A stretch of 64,000 nucleotides of DNA, from NCBI GenBank assembly GCA_036346205.1, contig JARFJB010001983.1, forward strand, positions 1,806,501-1,870,500. Reading direction: 5' to 3'. Shown piece after piece: positions 54,567 to 64,000 of this stretch. The notes below the pieces were generated by a model. That model made no database searches. It saw only the letters and a program-made list of their open reading frames with translations, and was not told where the DNA came from. The position numbers were made by a program, and so were the translations under genes. Source of the DNA: Vesta saturnalis. Taxonomy: Eukaryota; Arthropoda; Insecta; Coleoptera; Lampyridae. Position 1 is the stretch's first letter. Every line of letters starts with the position of its first letter.

Positions 54567-57355
54567 CAGGGTGTCCCAATAGTGCGTATTCGGTCGATAG
54601 CTCCTTAGCCATTAAACTTAGAATATAAGTTTAAATACGAAAGTTGTCTATTTTTATAAGCTGCATAATCTAAAAATAGTTTGGTTTCTACAGGGTGTAA
54701 TATGAAAGCGGTACAATATAGAACTTTTGATTTTTAAATAGAACACCCTATGTATTATTTTATTTTTCGATTCTCCTTATAATTTTACATCTTTTTTATA
54801 AGAATTACTTACAAGCTAAATCTTACAGTTTTTGAGATATTTGCAAAGTTAACTAAAAACTGATATTTTTATGTAGTAATTCAAGTAGGCGTATCTCAGT
54901 TATTTTTAAAGATAAGAAAATAATCTTTGGTACAGAATTTATTCATACATGAGCTTACTTTAATCTATTATCAAAATTGGATTTCAATATACAGAGTGAT
55001 CACAAAAATTAATTCAATAACATAAATTTGAAAATGCTATATCTTGATTTTTTTAATGGCACACCCTATATTTTTTAATGCCTTGTCTTCGTCTATTAGT
55101 CGGTTTTGATTTTTGTTAAATATGTTCTATACCTATCTCTAATAGTTTCGGAGATATTTAAGTTTGTTCAATTTTTTTCGTTGATAACACTGAAGAAGAG
55201 TAACATTAGTCGGTCAAAGCAAGCTATGAATACATAAGAAACTAAAAAACATATTAACTGAAATACAAACACTTAAAATTATAATAAATGATCAATGTGA
55301 CCACCATTTTGTTGCTGGCAAACATGAAGTCTTTGAATAAACGGGAGATCACAAAAATTAATTCAACAACATAAATTTGAAAATGCTATATCTTCATTTT
55401 TTTAAATTGCACACCCTATATTTTTTAACGCCTTGTCTTCGTCTATTAGTCGGCTTTAATTTTTATTAAATATGTTCTATGCCTATCTTTAACAGTTTCG
55501 GAGATATTTAAGTTTGTTCAATTTTTTTCGTTGATAATACTGATGAAGAGTAACGTTAGTAGGTCAAAGCAAGCTGTGGATACATAAGAAACTAAAAAAT
55601 ATTAGCTAAAATACATAAATTGTGATTATAATAAATATTGTATGAAACTACCATTTTTAAGAGATATTTGAGATGTTTTTAAACGATTCATCGTAAAATT
55701 AAACAATTTAATCAAAAGAGCGTAAAACAAAAGATGAACGAAAACAAATGAAGAAATCAAACTTGTCAAACAGTGCTAATATTTGTGTAATATTATATAC
55801 TTACTTCCTAAATTACAAAATGAATCTTTCGAAAGAAGAATTTGTTAATATGATTTACGTCCTTGGCAAAAGCGATAAAAATTGTCTTTTAGCTCATCGA
55901 ATTTATAAACAAAAATTTCCAAATGGACGACACCGATAGGTTTCAGCATTTGCAAGATTGAAAGAGCGTTTCGAGCAAACAGGCAGTATTCATTACGAAG
56001 ACAATTTAGAACGAGAAAGAACCGCAATTAACGAATGTAATGAACATTTAGTTCTTCAATCCGTGATTGAAAATCCTCACGTTTCTTGCCGACAATTGGA
56101 ATTAGAAGTTGGAGTTTCAAAAATATCAGTTAATAGAATTATAAAAAAATATAAATATCATCCATATCATGTCCAACTTGCACAAGAATTAGACGAGGAT
56201 GACTTCGTTTATAGATTAAACTTTTGCAATTGGGCCATAAATAAAAATTTAGAAAAACCCAACTATTTTAGCACGATCTTATTTACTGATGAAGCTACTT
56301 TCCACAAAAATGGATACGTGAATAGACATAATTTCCATTATTACGATACTGAGAATCCCAGATTTATAATTCCTGTTGATCATCAACACCGCTGGTCACT
56401 TAATGTTTGGGCCGGAATTATTGAGGAAAGAATTATAGGACCATATTTTTTTGAAAACACGGTCAATGGAGATTTACCTTTACAAACCCTTAGAGAGCTG
56501 CAATTAGATGGTGCTCCTCCTGGCCTGCAAGATCGCCTGACTTGACAAAACTGGACTTTTTTCTTTGGCGTTAGATTAAAGAAAAAGTCTATCAAACTTC
56601 TCCAACGACTGTAGATGATATAAAGGCAAGAAAAGTAAATTTGTCGTTTATTCAAAGACTTCATGTTTTCCAGTAACAAAATGGTGGTCACATTGAACAT
56701 TTATTAAAATTTTAAGTGTTTGTATTTCAGTTTATGTTTATTAGTTTCTTATGTATTCATAGCTAGCTTTGACCGACTAATGTTACCCTTCTTCAGTGTT
56801 ATCAACGAAAAAAAATGAACAAACTTAAATATCTCCGAAACTATTAGAGATAGGTATAGAACATATTTAACAGAAATGAAAGCCGACTAACAGACGAAGA
56901 CTAGGCATTAAAAAAATATAGGGTGTGCCATTTAAAAAAATTAAGACATAGCATTTTCAAATTTATGTTATTGAATTAATTTTTGAGACCACTCTGTATA
57001 TTGAAATCCAATTTTGACAATAGATTAAAGTAAGCTCATGTATGAATAAATTGTATACCAAAGATTATTTTTTTATCTATAAAAATAACTGAGATACGCC
57101 TACTTGAATTACTACATAAAAATGTCAGTTTTTAGTTAGCTTTGCAAATATCTTAAAAAGTGCAAGATTTAGCTTGTTAGTAATTCTTATAAAAAAGGTA
57201 TAAAATTGTAAGGAGAATCGAAAAATAAAATAATATATAGGGTGTTCTATTTACAAATCATTGTACCGCTTTTATATTACACCCTGTAGAAACCAAACTA
57301 TTTTTAGATTATGCAGCTTAAAAAATAGACAACTTTCGTATTTAAACTTATCTTA

Positions 57356-57360
<5 letters not shown>
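54567..57360 (+). mobile_element. Mariner-like element G, 2.8 kb
   Basis: Left end CAGGGTGTCCCAATAGTGCG. The right arm mirrors the left (AAACCAAACTATTTTTAGAT, ACAGGGTGTAATAT, GAACACCCTAT, GAGATACGCC), but the outermost ~40 bp are replaced by the (TA)n array at 57360. The left arm carries a ~340 bp tandem duplication (about 55000-55345 and 55345-55680). It also includes an inverted piece of the transposase 3' end at 55285-55345. Confidence 0.8.
55820..56715 (+). pseudogene. Mariner-like transposase pseudogene (element G)
   Basis: ATG at 55820: MNLSKEEFVNMIYVLGKSDK, RIYKQKFPNGRHR, then a stop at 55937. A 195-codon open stretch (55958-56545) covers the second HTH (SCRQLELEVGVSKISVNRII), the first Asp (ILFTDEATFHKNGYVNRHNF), IPVDHQHRWSLNVWAGIIEE and RIIGPYFFENTVNGD. 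The second block QLDGAP is followed at once, after an internal deletion of roughly 100 bp, by WPARSPDLTKLDFF in another frame. The intervening ~30 residues that set the 41-residue spacing are lost. C-terminus NGGHIEHLLKF ends at 56715. Close relative of the gene in element B (MNFSKEELIQMIY). Confidence 0.85.

Positions 57361-57420
<60 letters not shown>
57360..57420. repeat. (TA)n array
   Basis: Pure TA repeat joining the truncated right end of element G and a truncated tRNA-like sequence. Confidence 0.95.
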
Positions 57421-57422
<2 letters not shown>

Positions 57423-58100
57423 GACCTCTACTTTATTAGAGTACGGCTTTTCTAACTGAGCTATCCAGTAGGCAAATTCACACTCTTTTTAAGCTTAAAC
57501 TGTATGTACATCCCTAATTCGATGTATTATAATTTTTATACACATTGAAGGATCACAGTTAAAGTTATCCTAACTAGGGAAGCACATACAGTTCAAGTTT
57601 AAAACTAATATGACTTGCCTCCTCAATAGTTCAGTTGGAAGAGCCCTACACTAGCAAAGTGGAGGTTCAGGTCCCACTCGAGTTAATCTTTTACTGTGTG
57701 TACTGTAAAAGTTACTTTTAAATAAATGCAGTTAATGAATATTATGTTGAACATCTGTTCGTTCATTAAAAACAATTTTTATAGTTATCTATTAGTCTAG
57801 CTTATAGCAAATAAAATTATCAATCAGTTACGTGTGGTCATGTGCGAAACCTTAGAGAATTTCGGGGTCGCATCACACACACAAAAGTTGACTGTGATCC
57901 TTCAATGTGTATAAAAATTATAATACATCGTAACTAGAGAAGTACATGCAGTTTAGTTTAAAAACGAGTGTGAATTGCCTCCTCCATAGCTCAGTTGGAA
58001 GAGCTTTACTCTAGCAAAGTAAAGATCGTGGCTTCAAGTCCCACTCGAGTTAATCTTTTACTGTGTATACTTTAAAAGTTACTTTTTTTGCTTATTAAAT
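57421..58100. repeat. tRNA-derived repeat in inverted and direct copies
   Basis: Three copies of a tRNA-like unit occur at 57421-57475 (minus, truncated by the TA array), 57616-57685 (plus) and 57976-58049 (plus). Shared flanks (CATTGAAGGATCACAGTTAA, ATTATAATACATCG, GTGTGAATTGCCT, then CTCGAGTTAATCTTTTACTG) show that the units moved or duplicated with their surroundings. 57421-57560 and about 57880-58060 form an inverted pair. Confidence 0.6.
57976..58049 (+). tRNA. tRNA-Ala(AGC)-like sequence, probable pseudogene
   Basis: TAGCTCAGTTGGAAGAGC forms a perfect D-arm. TTACTCTAGCAAAGTAA forms a 5 bp anticodon stem with loop CTAGCAA (anticodon AGC). GTGGCTTCAAGTCCCAC forms a T-arm with one mismatch. 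The acceptor strands (around TCCTCCA and TCGAGTT) pair poorly and no intact A/B-box context is guaranteed. Hence likely a tRNA-derived repeat. Confidence 0.4.
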
Positions 58101-58330
58101 TCAGTATTTCTTATATTAGCTATACTGTGCATCCTTTAAATATTAAACAACATAAAATTTATATAGTTTTAATAATCATTTGGAAGGGTTAAAGTAGAAG
58201 TTACACTTGTGTTCTATTTTGGATAATTTATAATTTATGAAAATTTTAGAGCAATATGATTACATATTGCTCAATAATTGCAATTGAAAAGAGGCTGTTC
58301 TATTCCTTTTTTCCTTATTTTCAAAACGTT
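58101..58330. other. No feature seen
   Basis: AT-rich spacer before the ATTAC satellite. Confidence 0.5.
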
Positions 58331-58940
58331 ATGTTATGCTTATGTTCTATTATATTACGTTACGCTAACTCACATTCTATTATATTGCATTATATTATAT
58401 AATAATGTAACATATTTTATTATGTTATACTATATTTTATGTTATGTTTGTTATGTTATGAAGTTATGTTACATTAGTATAGTACGTTATGTTATGTTGT
58501 GCTATTTTATGTTATGTATGTTTTGTTATGTTATGTTATATGATATTTTATGTTATGTTATATTACATTATATTACAGTATATTACGTTACGTTACGTAA
58601 TGTCACGTTACGTTACGTTACGTTACGTTACGTTATATTATATTATATTATATTATTTATATTACATTATATTACATTATATTACATTATATTACATTAT
58701 ATTACATTATATTACATTATATTACATTATATTACATTACATTACATTACATTACATTACACTACATTACACTACATTACATTACATTACATTACATTAC
58801 ATTACATTACATTACATTATATTACATTATATTACATTACATTACATTACATTACATTATATTACATTATATTACATTACATTACATTACATTACATTAT
58901 ATTACATTATATTACATTATATTACATTATACTACATCAC
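58331..58940 (+). repeat. ATTAC-type pentanucleotide/decanucleotide satellite, block 1
   Basis: Units ATTAC, ATTAT and GTTAC in zones: degenerate TTATG-like units first, TTACG units at 58575-58635, then ATTACATTAT decamers and pure ATTAC. The open frames across it (Ile-Thr-Leu-His-Tyr) are artefacts of a stop-free period. Confidence 0.95.
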
Positions 58941-59364
58941 AATTTGTGATGGTTGCTCCAGCTGGAGCAACTTTATTGTTTTTTGTGTTAAATTGATCTG
59001 ATTCGGGTAAAGGGCAGGGTTTGTGAGTAATACGTATTTAAAGTGTTGCAAAGTTTATATTCCTATAGAATGAACAAAATGTATGTACAATTAACTCATA
59101 AAAGTGTATTTCTACATATTTTTCTGGAGTACCTGTCTGGAAGAAGGGTATGAAACAATAATCCAAGCATTTGTGGATCCATTTTCCTTGATTGCGATTT
59201 TACATTAAGGTTATAACCTGATGAAAGCATTCACTCGTTCGTCATTCACCGCTACAGGGTTTCGTGAAAAAATCTGAATGTGAATCCAAACAATAAATTC
59301 TCAGAGACCTATTGCATCTAAGTGATTGTTTAGTTTTTAAGAAGTACTTTAACGAATTCATAAT
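58934..59364 (-). repeat. 430 bp flank of satellite, duplicate copy 1 (gene 3' fragment)
   Basis: From ACATCACAATTTGTGATGGT to TTAACGAATTCATAAT this repeats 60146-60566 almost exactly. The differences seen are a 12-base indel at about 59115 and a few single bases. On the minus strand it contains the C-terminal part of the repetitive gene found complete further right (reading LDSHSDFF ... QGKW at 59310-59160). Confidence 0.85.
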
Positions 59365-60150
59365 GTTATATTACATTATATTACAGTATATTACGTTACG
59401 TTACGTTATGTCACGTTACGTTACGTTACGTTACGTTACGTTATATTATATTATATTATATTATTTATATTACATTATATTACATTATATTACATTATAT
59501 TACATTATATTACATTATATTACGTTATATTACATTATATTACATTATATTACATTACGTTACGTTACGTTACGTTACATTATATTATATTATATTACAT
59601 TATATTACTTTATATTACATTATATTACATTACATTACATTATATTACATTATATTACATTACATTACATTATATTACATTATATTATATTATATTACAT
59701 TATATTACATTATACTATATTATATTACAGTATATTACGTTACGCTACGTGACGTCACGTCACGTTACGTTACGTTACGTTACGTTACGCTACGTTATAT
59801 TATATTATGTTATTTATATTCCATTATATGACATTATATTACATTATATTACATTATATTACATTATATTACATTATATTACATTATATTGCATTATATT
59901 ACATTATATTACATTATATTACATTATATTACATTATATTACATTATATTACATTATATTACATTATATTACATTATATTACATTACATTACATTACATT
60001 ACATTACATTACATTACATTACATTACATTACATTACATTACATTACATTACATTACATTACATTACATTACATTACATTATATTACATTATATTACATT
60101 ATATTACATTATATTACGTTCTATTACATTATATTACATTATACTACATC
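59365..60150 (+). repeat. ATTAC-type satellite, blocks 2 and 3
   Basis: The zoning of block 1 (TTACAGTATATTACGTTACG then TTATATTATTTATATT then ATTACATTAT) restarts at 59379 and again at 59728. This indicates higher-order repeats rather than simple slippage. Confidence 0.9.
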
Positions 60151-61054
60151 ACAATTTGTGATGGTTGCTCCAGCTGGAGCAACTTTATTGTTTTTTGTGT
60201 TAAATTGATCTGATTCGGGTAAAGGGCAGGGTTTGTGAGTAATACGTATTTAAAGTGTTGCAAAGTTTATATTCCTATAGAATGAACAAAATGTATGTAC
60301 AATTAACTCATAAAAGTGTATTTCTGGAGTACCTGTCTGGAAGAAGGGTATGAAACAATAATCCAAGCATTTGTGGATTCCATTTTCCTTGATTGCGATT
60401 TTACATTAAGGTTATAACCTGATGAAAGCATTCACTCGTTCGTCATTCACCGCTACAGGGTTTCGTGAAAAAATCTAAATGTGAATCCAAACAATAAATT
60501 CTCAGAGACCTATTGCATCTAAGTGATTGTTTAGTTTTCAAGAAGTACTTTAACGAATTCATAATAGTTCGTGGTATGTTTCTTTCCTAGAAAGTTTTTC
60601 GCAACTTTAATAAATGACTGTCACGCAGCTACCTCACGCTTAGTTAACTGTTGTTCAAACTGGGAATCCCTTATTTGTAGTCAAACAATTATTCCTTCTT
60701 TGACTTGTGCATCACTTATTTTTGGAAATTTACTTTTCACGTAATAGAAACCTTCACCATGACGATCTTTTACGAAATTTTTCATTTAGCCAAGTTTGAT
60801 ATGTGATGGGGGAAGGAATATTTTCTCGGGATTCACAAGAGGTTGATACAAGACCGTTTTTCTCCGCGTTTTAGACTTTCTCCCTTCGGCCACTGTTTCT
60901 TCACAAAATGATTTTCTCCATCCCTACTGTCCCATTCACATAAAAAGCAGCAGAACTTAGTGTAACCAAGTTGAAGATCTAGCACAAGGGCTATCACTCC
61001 ACAATTATGCCAAGAATACCTTTCATACTGTGTTATTTGCAGTAAGAGCTTCAT
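60151..61054 (-). pseudogene. Repetitive arthropod protein gene remnant (GYTKFCCFLCEWDSR family)
   Basis: Reading leftward from 61054: ITQYERYSWHNCGVIALVLD, then LQLGYTKFCCFLCEWDSRDG and HFVKKQWPKGESLKRGEK. After a frameshift NPEKIFLPPSHIKLG and MKNFVKDRHGEGFYYVKSKF follow, then PKISDAQVKEGI, the LDSHSDFF block and a QGKW block near 60365. I recognise the LGYTKFCCFLCEWDSR and NPEKxxLPPxHIKLGLMKNF landmarks from an uncharacterised, high-copy protein family of many arthropod genomes, probably carried by a mobile element. Function unknown; Cys-x-Cys pairs suggest metal binding. Stops at several points; the N-terminus is missing. Confidence 0.65.
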
Positions 61055-63590
61055 ATTTACTCTTTCATGTGTACCGGATAAGCAAGAGGGAAGCCACTAT
61101 GAAATTTCTTAATGGGTTTTTAATGATTATCATGTATGTTAGCATTAGCTTAATGATCCACATACCTCTATTTTGATTTTACTTAGATAAATAGATGAGG
61201 GGATGTGACAGCTATTGTATTTATTGTCGTAAAATGTGAAGCCGATTACAAAAAAAAATGCAGCCTGCAAGGCAAAGTTTGATCTCATTTTCGGAATCTA
61301 CACACAAAAATCCGTCAACATTATTCATTTAACAGAATCATTGTCGACCAGTGTTATTATTTATAAACTAATATATTTGCTTTAGTAAACTAATATTTCT
61401 ACTATTTCACGAGTTCTATCTAAATGTAACATAAATAATTATTCTTTGCTAATACGATAATCTATAAGTAAATGAAATTTTCAGGTGACTTATATGATGA
61501 CTACAAGTCTAATGTACGAAAGTTATTTACTTGATTTAATTGTATCACTATATTAATCATGTAAAGTTATGTAATACATTTATTACATAAATCCTTCAAA
61601 ATGCGTTTAAATCACAATAATAATATCCTGGTAGTAATTATATAATTGTTTGCTTGTCGCGTTTTTACCAACGCAACCTGTGGTTTGCTTTATTTATTAA
61701 GACGCAACAAACCTAAAATATGAAGTCATTAAAGGTTTTGAAAATGAAATTAAATAAAAATTAAACGTTTGATAATGTTACATACAAAATATAGAAATTG
61801 CATCTTCAGAACTAATTATTCTTGCACTTTTACTCAATAAAGATGATAATGATTACCTTTCATATATTTAATAAACTTTAGGAATTCTAAAATTTAGGCT
61901 AAAATCTAAATAAACGTGATTAGATTGTCTCAGTGCGTTTACAGAAATAACGAAAAAAAGCGAAACGTATAATAATCATTATGATTAAACTTCTTATTCA
62001 ATATATTATGCATTCGTGCAATTATTGCAGCTAGAACTGTTATAAATCCATGGTCGTAACCTCGATTAACCTTTTATTGTTAAATTAATATTCGTAATAA
62101 ACAATTACATTGAAAAATTTTTCTTCTACATGAAGTCATTTTTCACTTAGAAAATTAATATCAGGAAATCCAAAGAACAAAGAAATTGCCGCACAACAAA
62201 AAATAACTTTTACTAAATAAATTTTGAATAGTCCATTGTGTAAAATGGAATTCTAACTGTAAACTAAATTTTAATAAACAGTATATTTCAACAATTTTTT
62301 TTCTAATAATAGTATTTATAATGTATAAGCGTTGTTTGAAAAAATTTGATGAGATGAGTTGTCGAAAAATATTAATAATACATACCTAACGGTTTCATTT
62401 TATTTTCATGCATTCAAAAAATATGGATTGTTGGAATATTTTAATCAAGGTTAGGTAACGACATTTTAATTTACTATCCGGTCTTGTACGTAGAATTTCC
62501 TTTTATTTAAAATAAGAGAAAGTCAACGACAATTGCTATTCTTTTGTTATTATGACGAAATTTGTTTATAACCATACGTAACCTTTATGTTAAATTGTGC
62601 GTATTTATCTCAGTAATAAATTAATCACATTAGTGCTATTTGGAGATGTCGATATTAATCTAATAAGGAATTACCTTGACCAAAATTTTTTAAACAAAAA
62701 TATGTAAAAATTGTTCCTTGCAAGGTAAATGACACTACTTTTATATTGTTTATAACTGTTTTTATTAAAAGTGGCCCCGTTTATACAACTTGCACAGCTA
62801 TAATCTGGATTATGTTTAACTGTTTATAATATGGAAATATAGAGTAGATTCATTTACATAAAAGTTATCCTTTGTAAAAAATTTGATACTTTCTCCCAGT
62901 TAATTATTTTTTCGATAGTTAATGGTTTATGCAGGGTTGGGTTTTTGTAATCTAAACAAGAACTGACAGTGAGTGGAAATGTCACACTTTATATTTGTTA
63001 GGTATGTGTCAATTAATTATAATTAATATCACAATATAATCATAAATTCTTTTAAACTAAAATTACTGAGGCTATTTATTACACTATAATATTCAGATTA
63101 AATATCAAATTGTGCAAATCCGTTGCTGTTCTTCTTAATTTTATTCTTCTTTATAGCGGCCATTGCACATAATAATTTATAGATAATCGTATAGATTATT
63201 TTTACTATTTATGCAAATCAAATCTATTGGGAAACATTTGTATTCTATGTATAAGTTATTTTCTGACTCCAAAATTAAAATTCATTTTATCACTAAACCT
63301 CTCGACAACCTTAAATAACTTTGTCTTGTGGTTAATTCAAATAACTTCTAAAGTTCTTAGTTAAATGGCACCTGATTTTTGAAAGTGGCCGTAGATATAA
63401 CACGTTCAACACTTAAGGTGTTGGCCAAATTAGCTCAAGGAGGATAAATTTGTGGGTTCAATATCAAAACTTATAGGCCTGAAAGTATAAACAATGGTAC
63501 CATGGGGTTTATTATAACTAGGATAACGTCAACAAAATGTCTTATCTTGCTGCAGGTAAACTATACTTCACTATTCTCGAATTTTGTATT
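61055..63590. other. 2.5 kb AT-rich stretch without recognised genes
   Basis: Read on both strands; no ORF above noise, tandem array, terminus or RNA structure was noticed. Confidence 0.5.
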
Positions 63591-63819
63591 TTTTAAAAGG
63601 CTGTGACTATCCACACGCGAAATTAACCTAAATCTGTTTAAAAAAATGGAAATAAAAAGGGAATCTAAAATCTACAGTAACCTAAGATCCAAGCTACGTT
63701 ACGCTACAATCCATTGAGAGAATCCCAGGTTACCGTAGATTTTTTTTCCTTTTTATTTCCATCTTTAGACAGTTTAAGGTTATAATTTTTGCGTGTGGAT
63801 AGTCACAGCGTTTTTAAAA
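63591..63819. mobile_element. Small MITE, ~230 bp with ~100 bp TIRs
   Basis: Left arm 63591-63695 (TTTTAAAAGGCTGTGACTAT, CCACACGCGAAATTAACC, ATGGAAATAAAAAGG, AAATCTACAGTAACCT) is matched inverted by 63727-63819. Only ~30 bp separate the arms. The arms begin TTTTAAA at both edges. No coding capacity. Confidence 0.8.
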
Positions 63820-64000
63820 TGCAGACTTCACGTAAAAATTAAAATACGATCGGTCATGCTAAGTTCAATTAAGAAAACATCTGTGTCTAAACGGTTGAAT
63901 TTTATATAAACGTACAATCGTTGAGCAAACGAATTGAAATGAAAAATGAAAATGCCTTGTCGGAAATTCAATACAAATGTCTTAACAATAGTGCACACAG
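63820..64000. other. No feature seen
   Basis: AT-rich sequence to the window edge. Confidence 0.5.

Noticed and set aside
58575..59800. Telomeric repeat
   Set aside because: Units are TTACG, TTACA and TTATA, not the insect TTAGG, and are embedded in single-copy-like flanks.
58278..60213. ORFs of 90-223 codons in the ATTAC satellite
   Set aside because: Several frames are open at once with Ile-Thr-Leu-His-Tyr repeats, an artefact of a 5/10-base period without stops.
6004..60213. CRISPR-like or VNTR-coding interpretation of the tandem arrays
   Set aside because: No unique spacers between repeats, no cas genes, eukaryotic context; they are simple satellites.

Overview
This is AT-rich eukaryotic nuclear DNA, best explained as insect intergenic or heterochromatic sequence. 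The evidence is the mix of animal-type transposons (IS630/Tc1/mariner-like, PIF/Harbinger, pogo/Tigger, hAT, piggyBac, Penelope-like and Ty3/gypsy remnants), long (TA)n arrays and the lack of bacterial operons. I cannot name the species. I find no intact host gene. The only plausible spliced non-transposase coding sequence is a two-exon fragment at 5061-5413 on the minus strand.

Layout. 1-2873: AT-rich DNA and the first copy of a dispersed repeat carrying CCAAT and TATA promoter boxes. 3030-4850: decayed pogo/Tigger element. 5061-5413: two-exon fragment. 6004-8193: a 2.2 kb GT-rich octanucleotide satellite. 8950-10090: tandem repeat with an embedded TA array, then a gypsy gag remnant. 12815-14008: mariner-like termini and a deletion derivative. 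15002-16058: PIF/Harbinger and DUF4817 helix-turn-helix remnants. 16262-24932: three consecutive mariner-like elements of about 2.8-2.9 kb, two of them sharply or nearly bounded. 24994-30110: two Penelope-like copies in head-to-head orientation with about 2 kb inverted arms. 30880-32579: second copy of the promoter-bearing repeat. 32580-34470, 37150-37617 and 43047-43800: pieces of a second Penelope-like family. 34860-36640: an island of tandem repeats around a small unrecognised ORF. 38945-40563: hAT pseudogene. 41060-42626: piggyBac pseudogene. 43940-57360: further mariner-like elements and their non-autonomous derivatives, including a very clean 3.0 kb copy. 57421-58100: tRNA-derived inverted repeats. 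58330-60570: ATTAC satellites tandemly duplicated with part of a repetitive arthropod gene that continues to 61054. 63591-63819: a small MITE.

The unifying theme is one diverse lineage of mariner-like elements. It has an N-terminal domain of the DUF4817 type and acidic residues about 41 apart in the second half of the catalytic domain (DD41D spacing). Terminal inverted repeats (TIRs) run from about 0.4 to 0.9 kb, many ends read CAGGGTGT or a close variant, and a subterminal motif resembling TTTTAAATGGNACACCC recurs. Insertions abut (TA)n microsatellites repeatedly. Every transposase here is broken, and several copies are reduced to inverted-repeat shells, one retaining only the last ~50 codons of the gene. 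All gene calls were made by eye from translated motifs; no database search was run.
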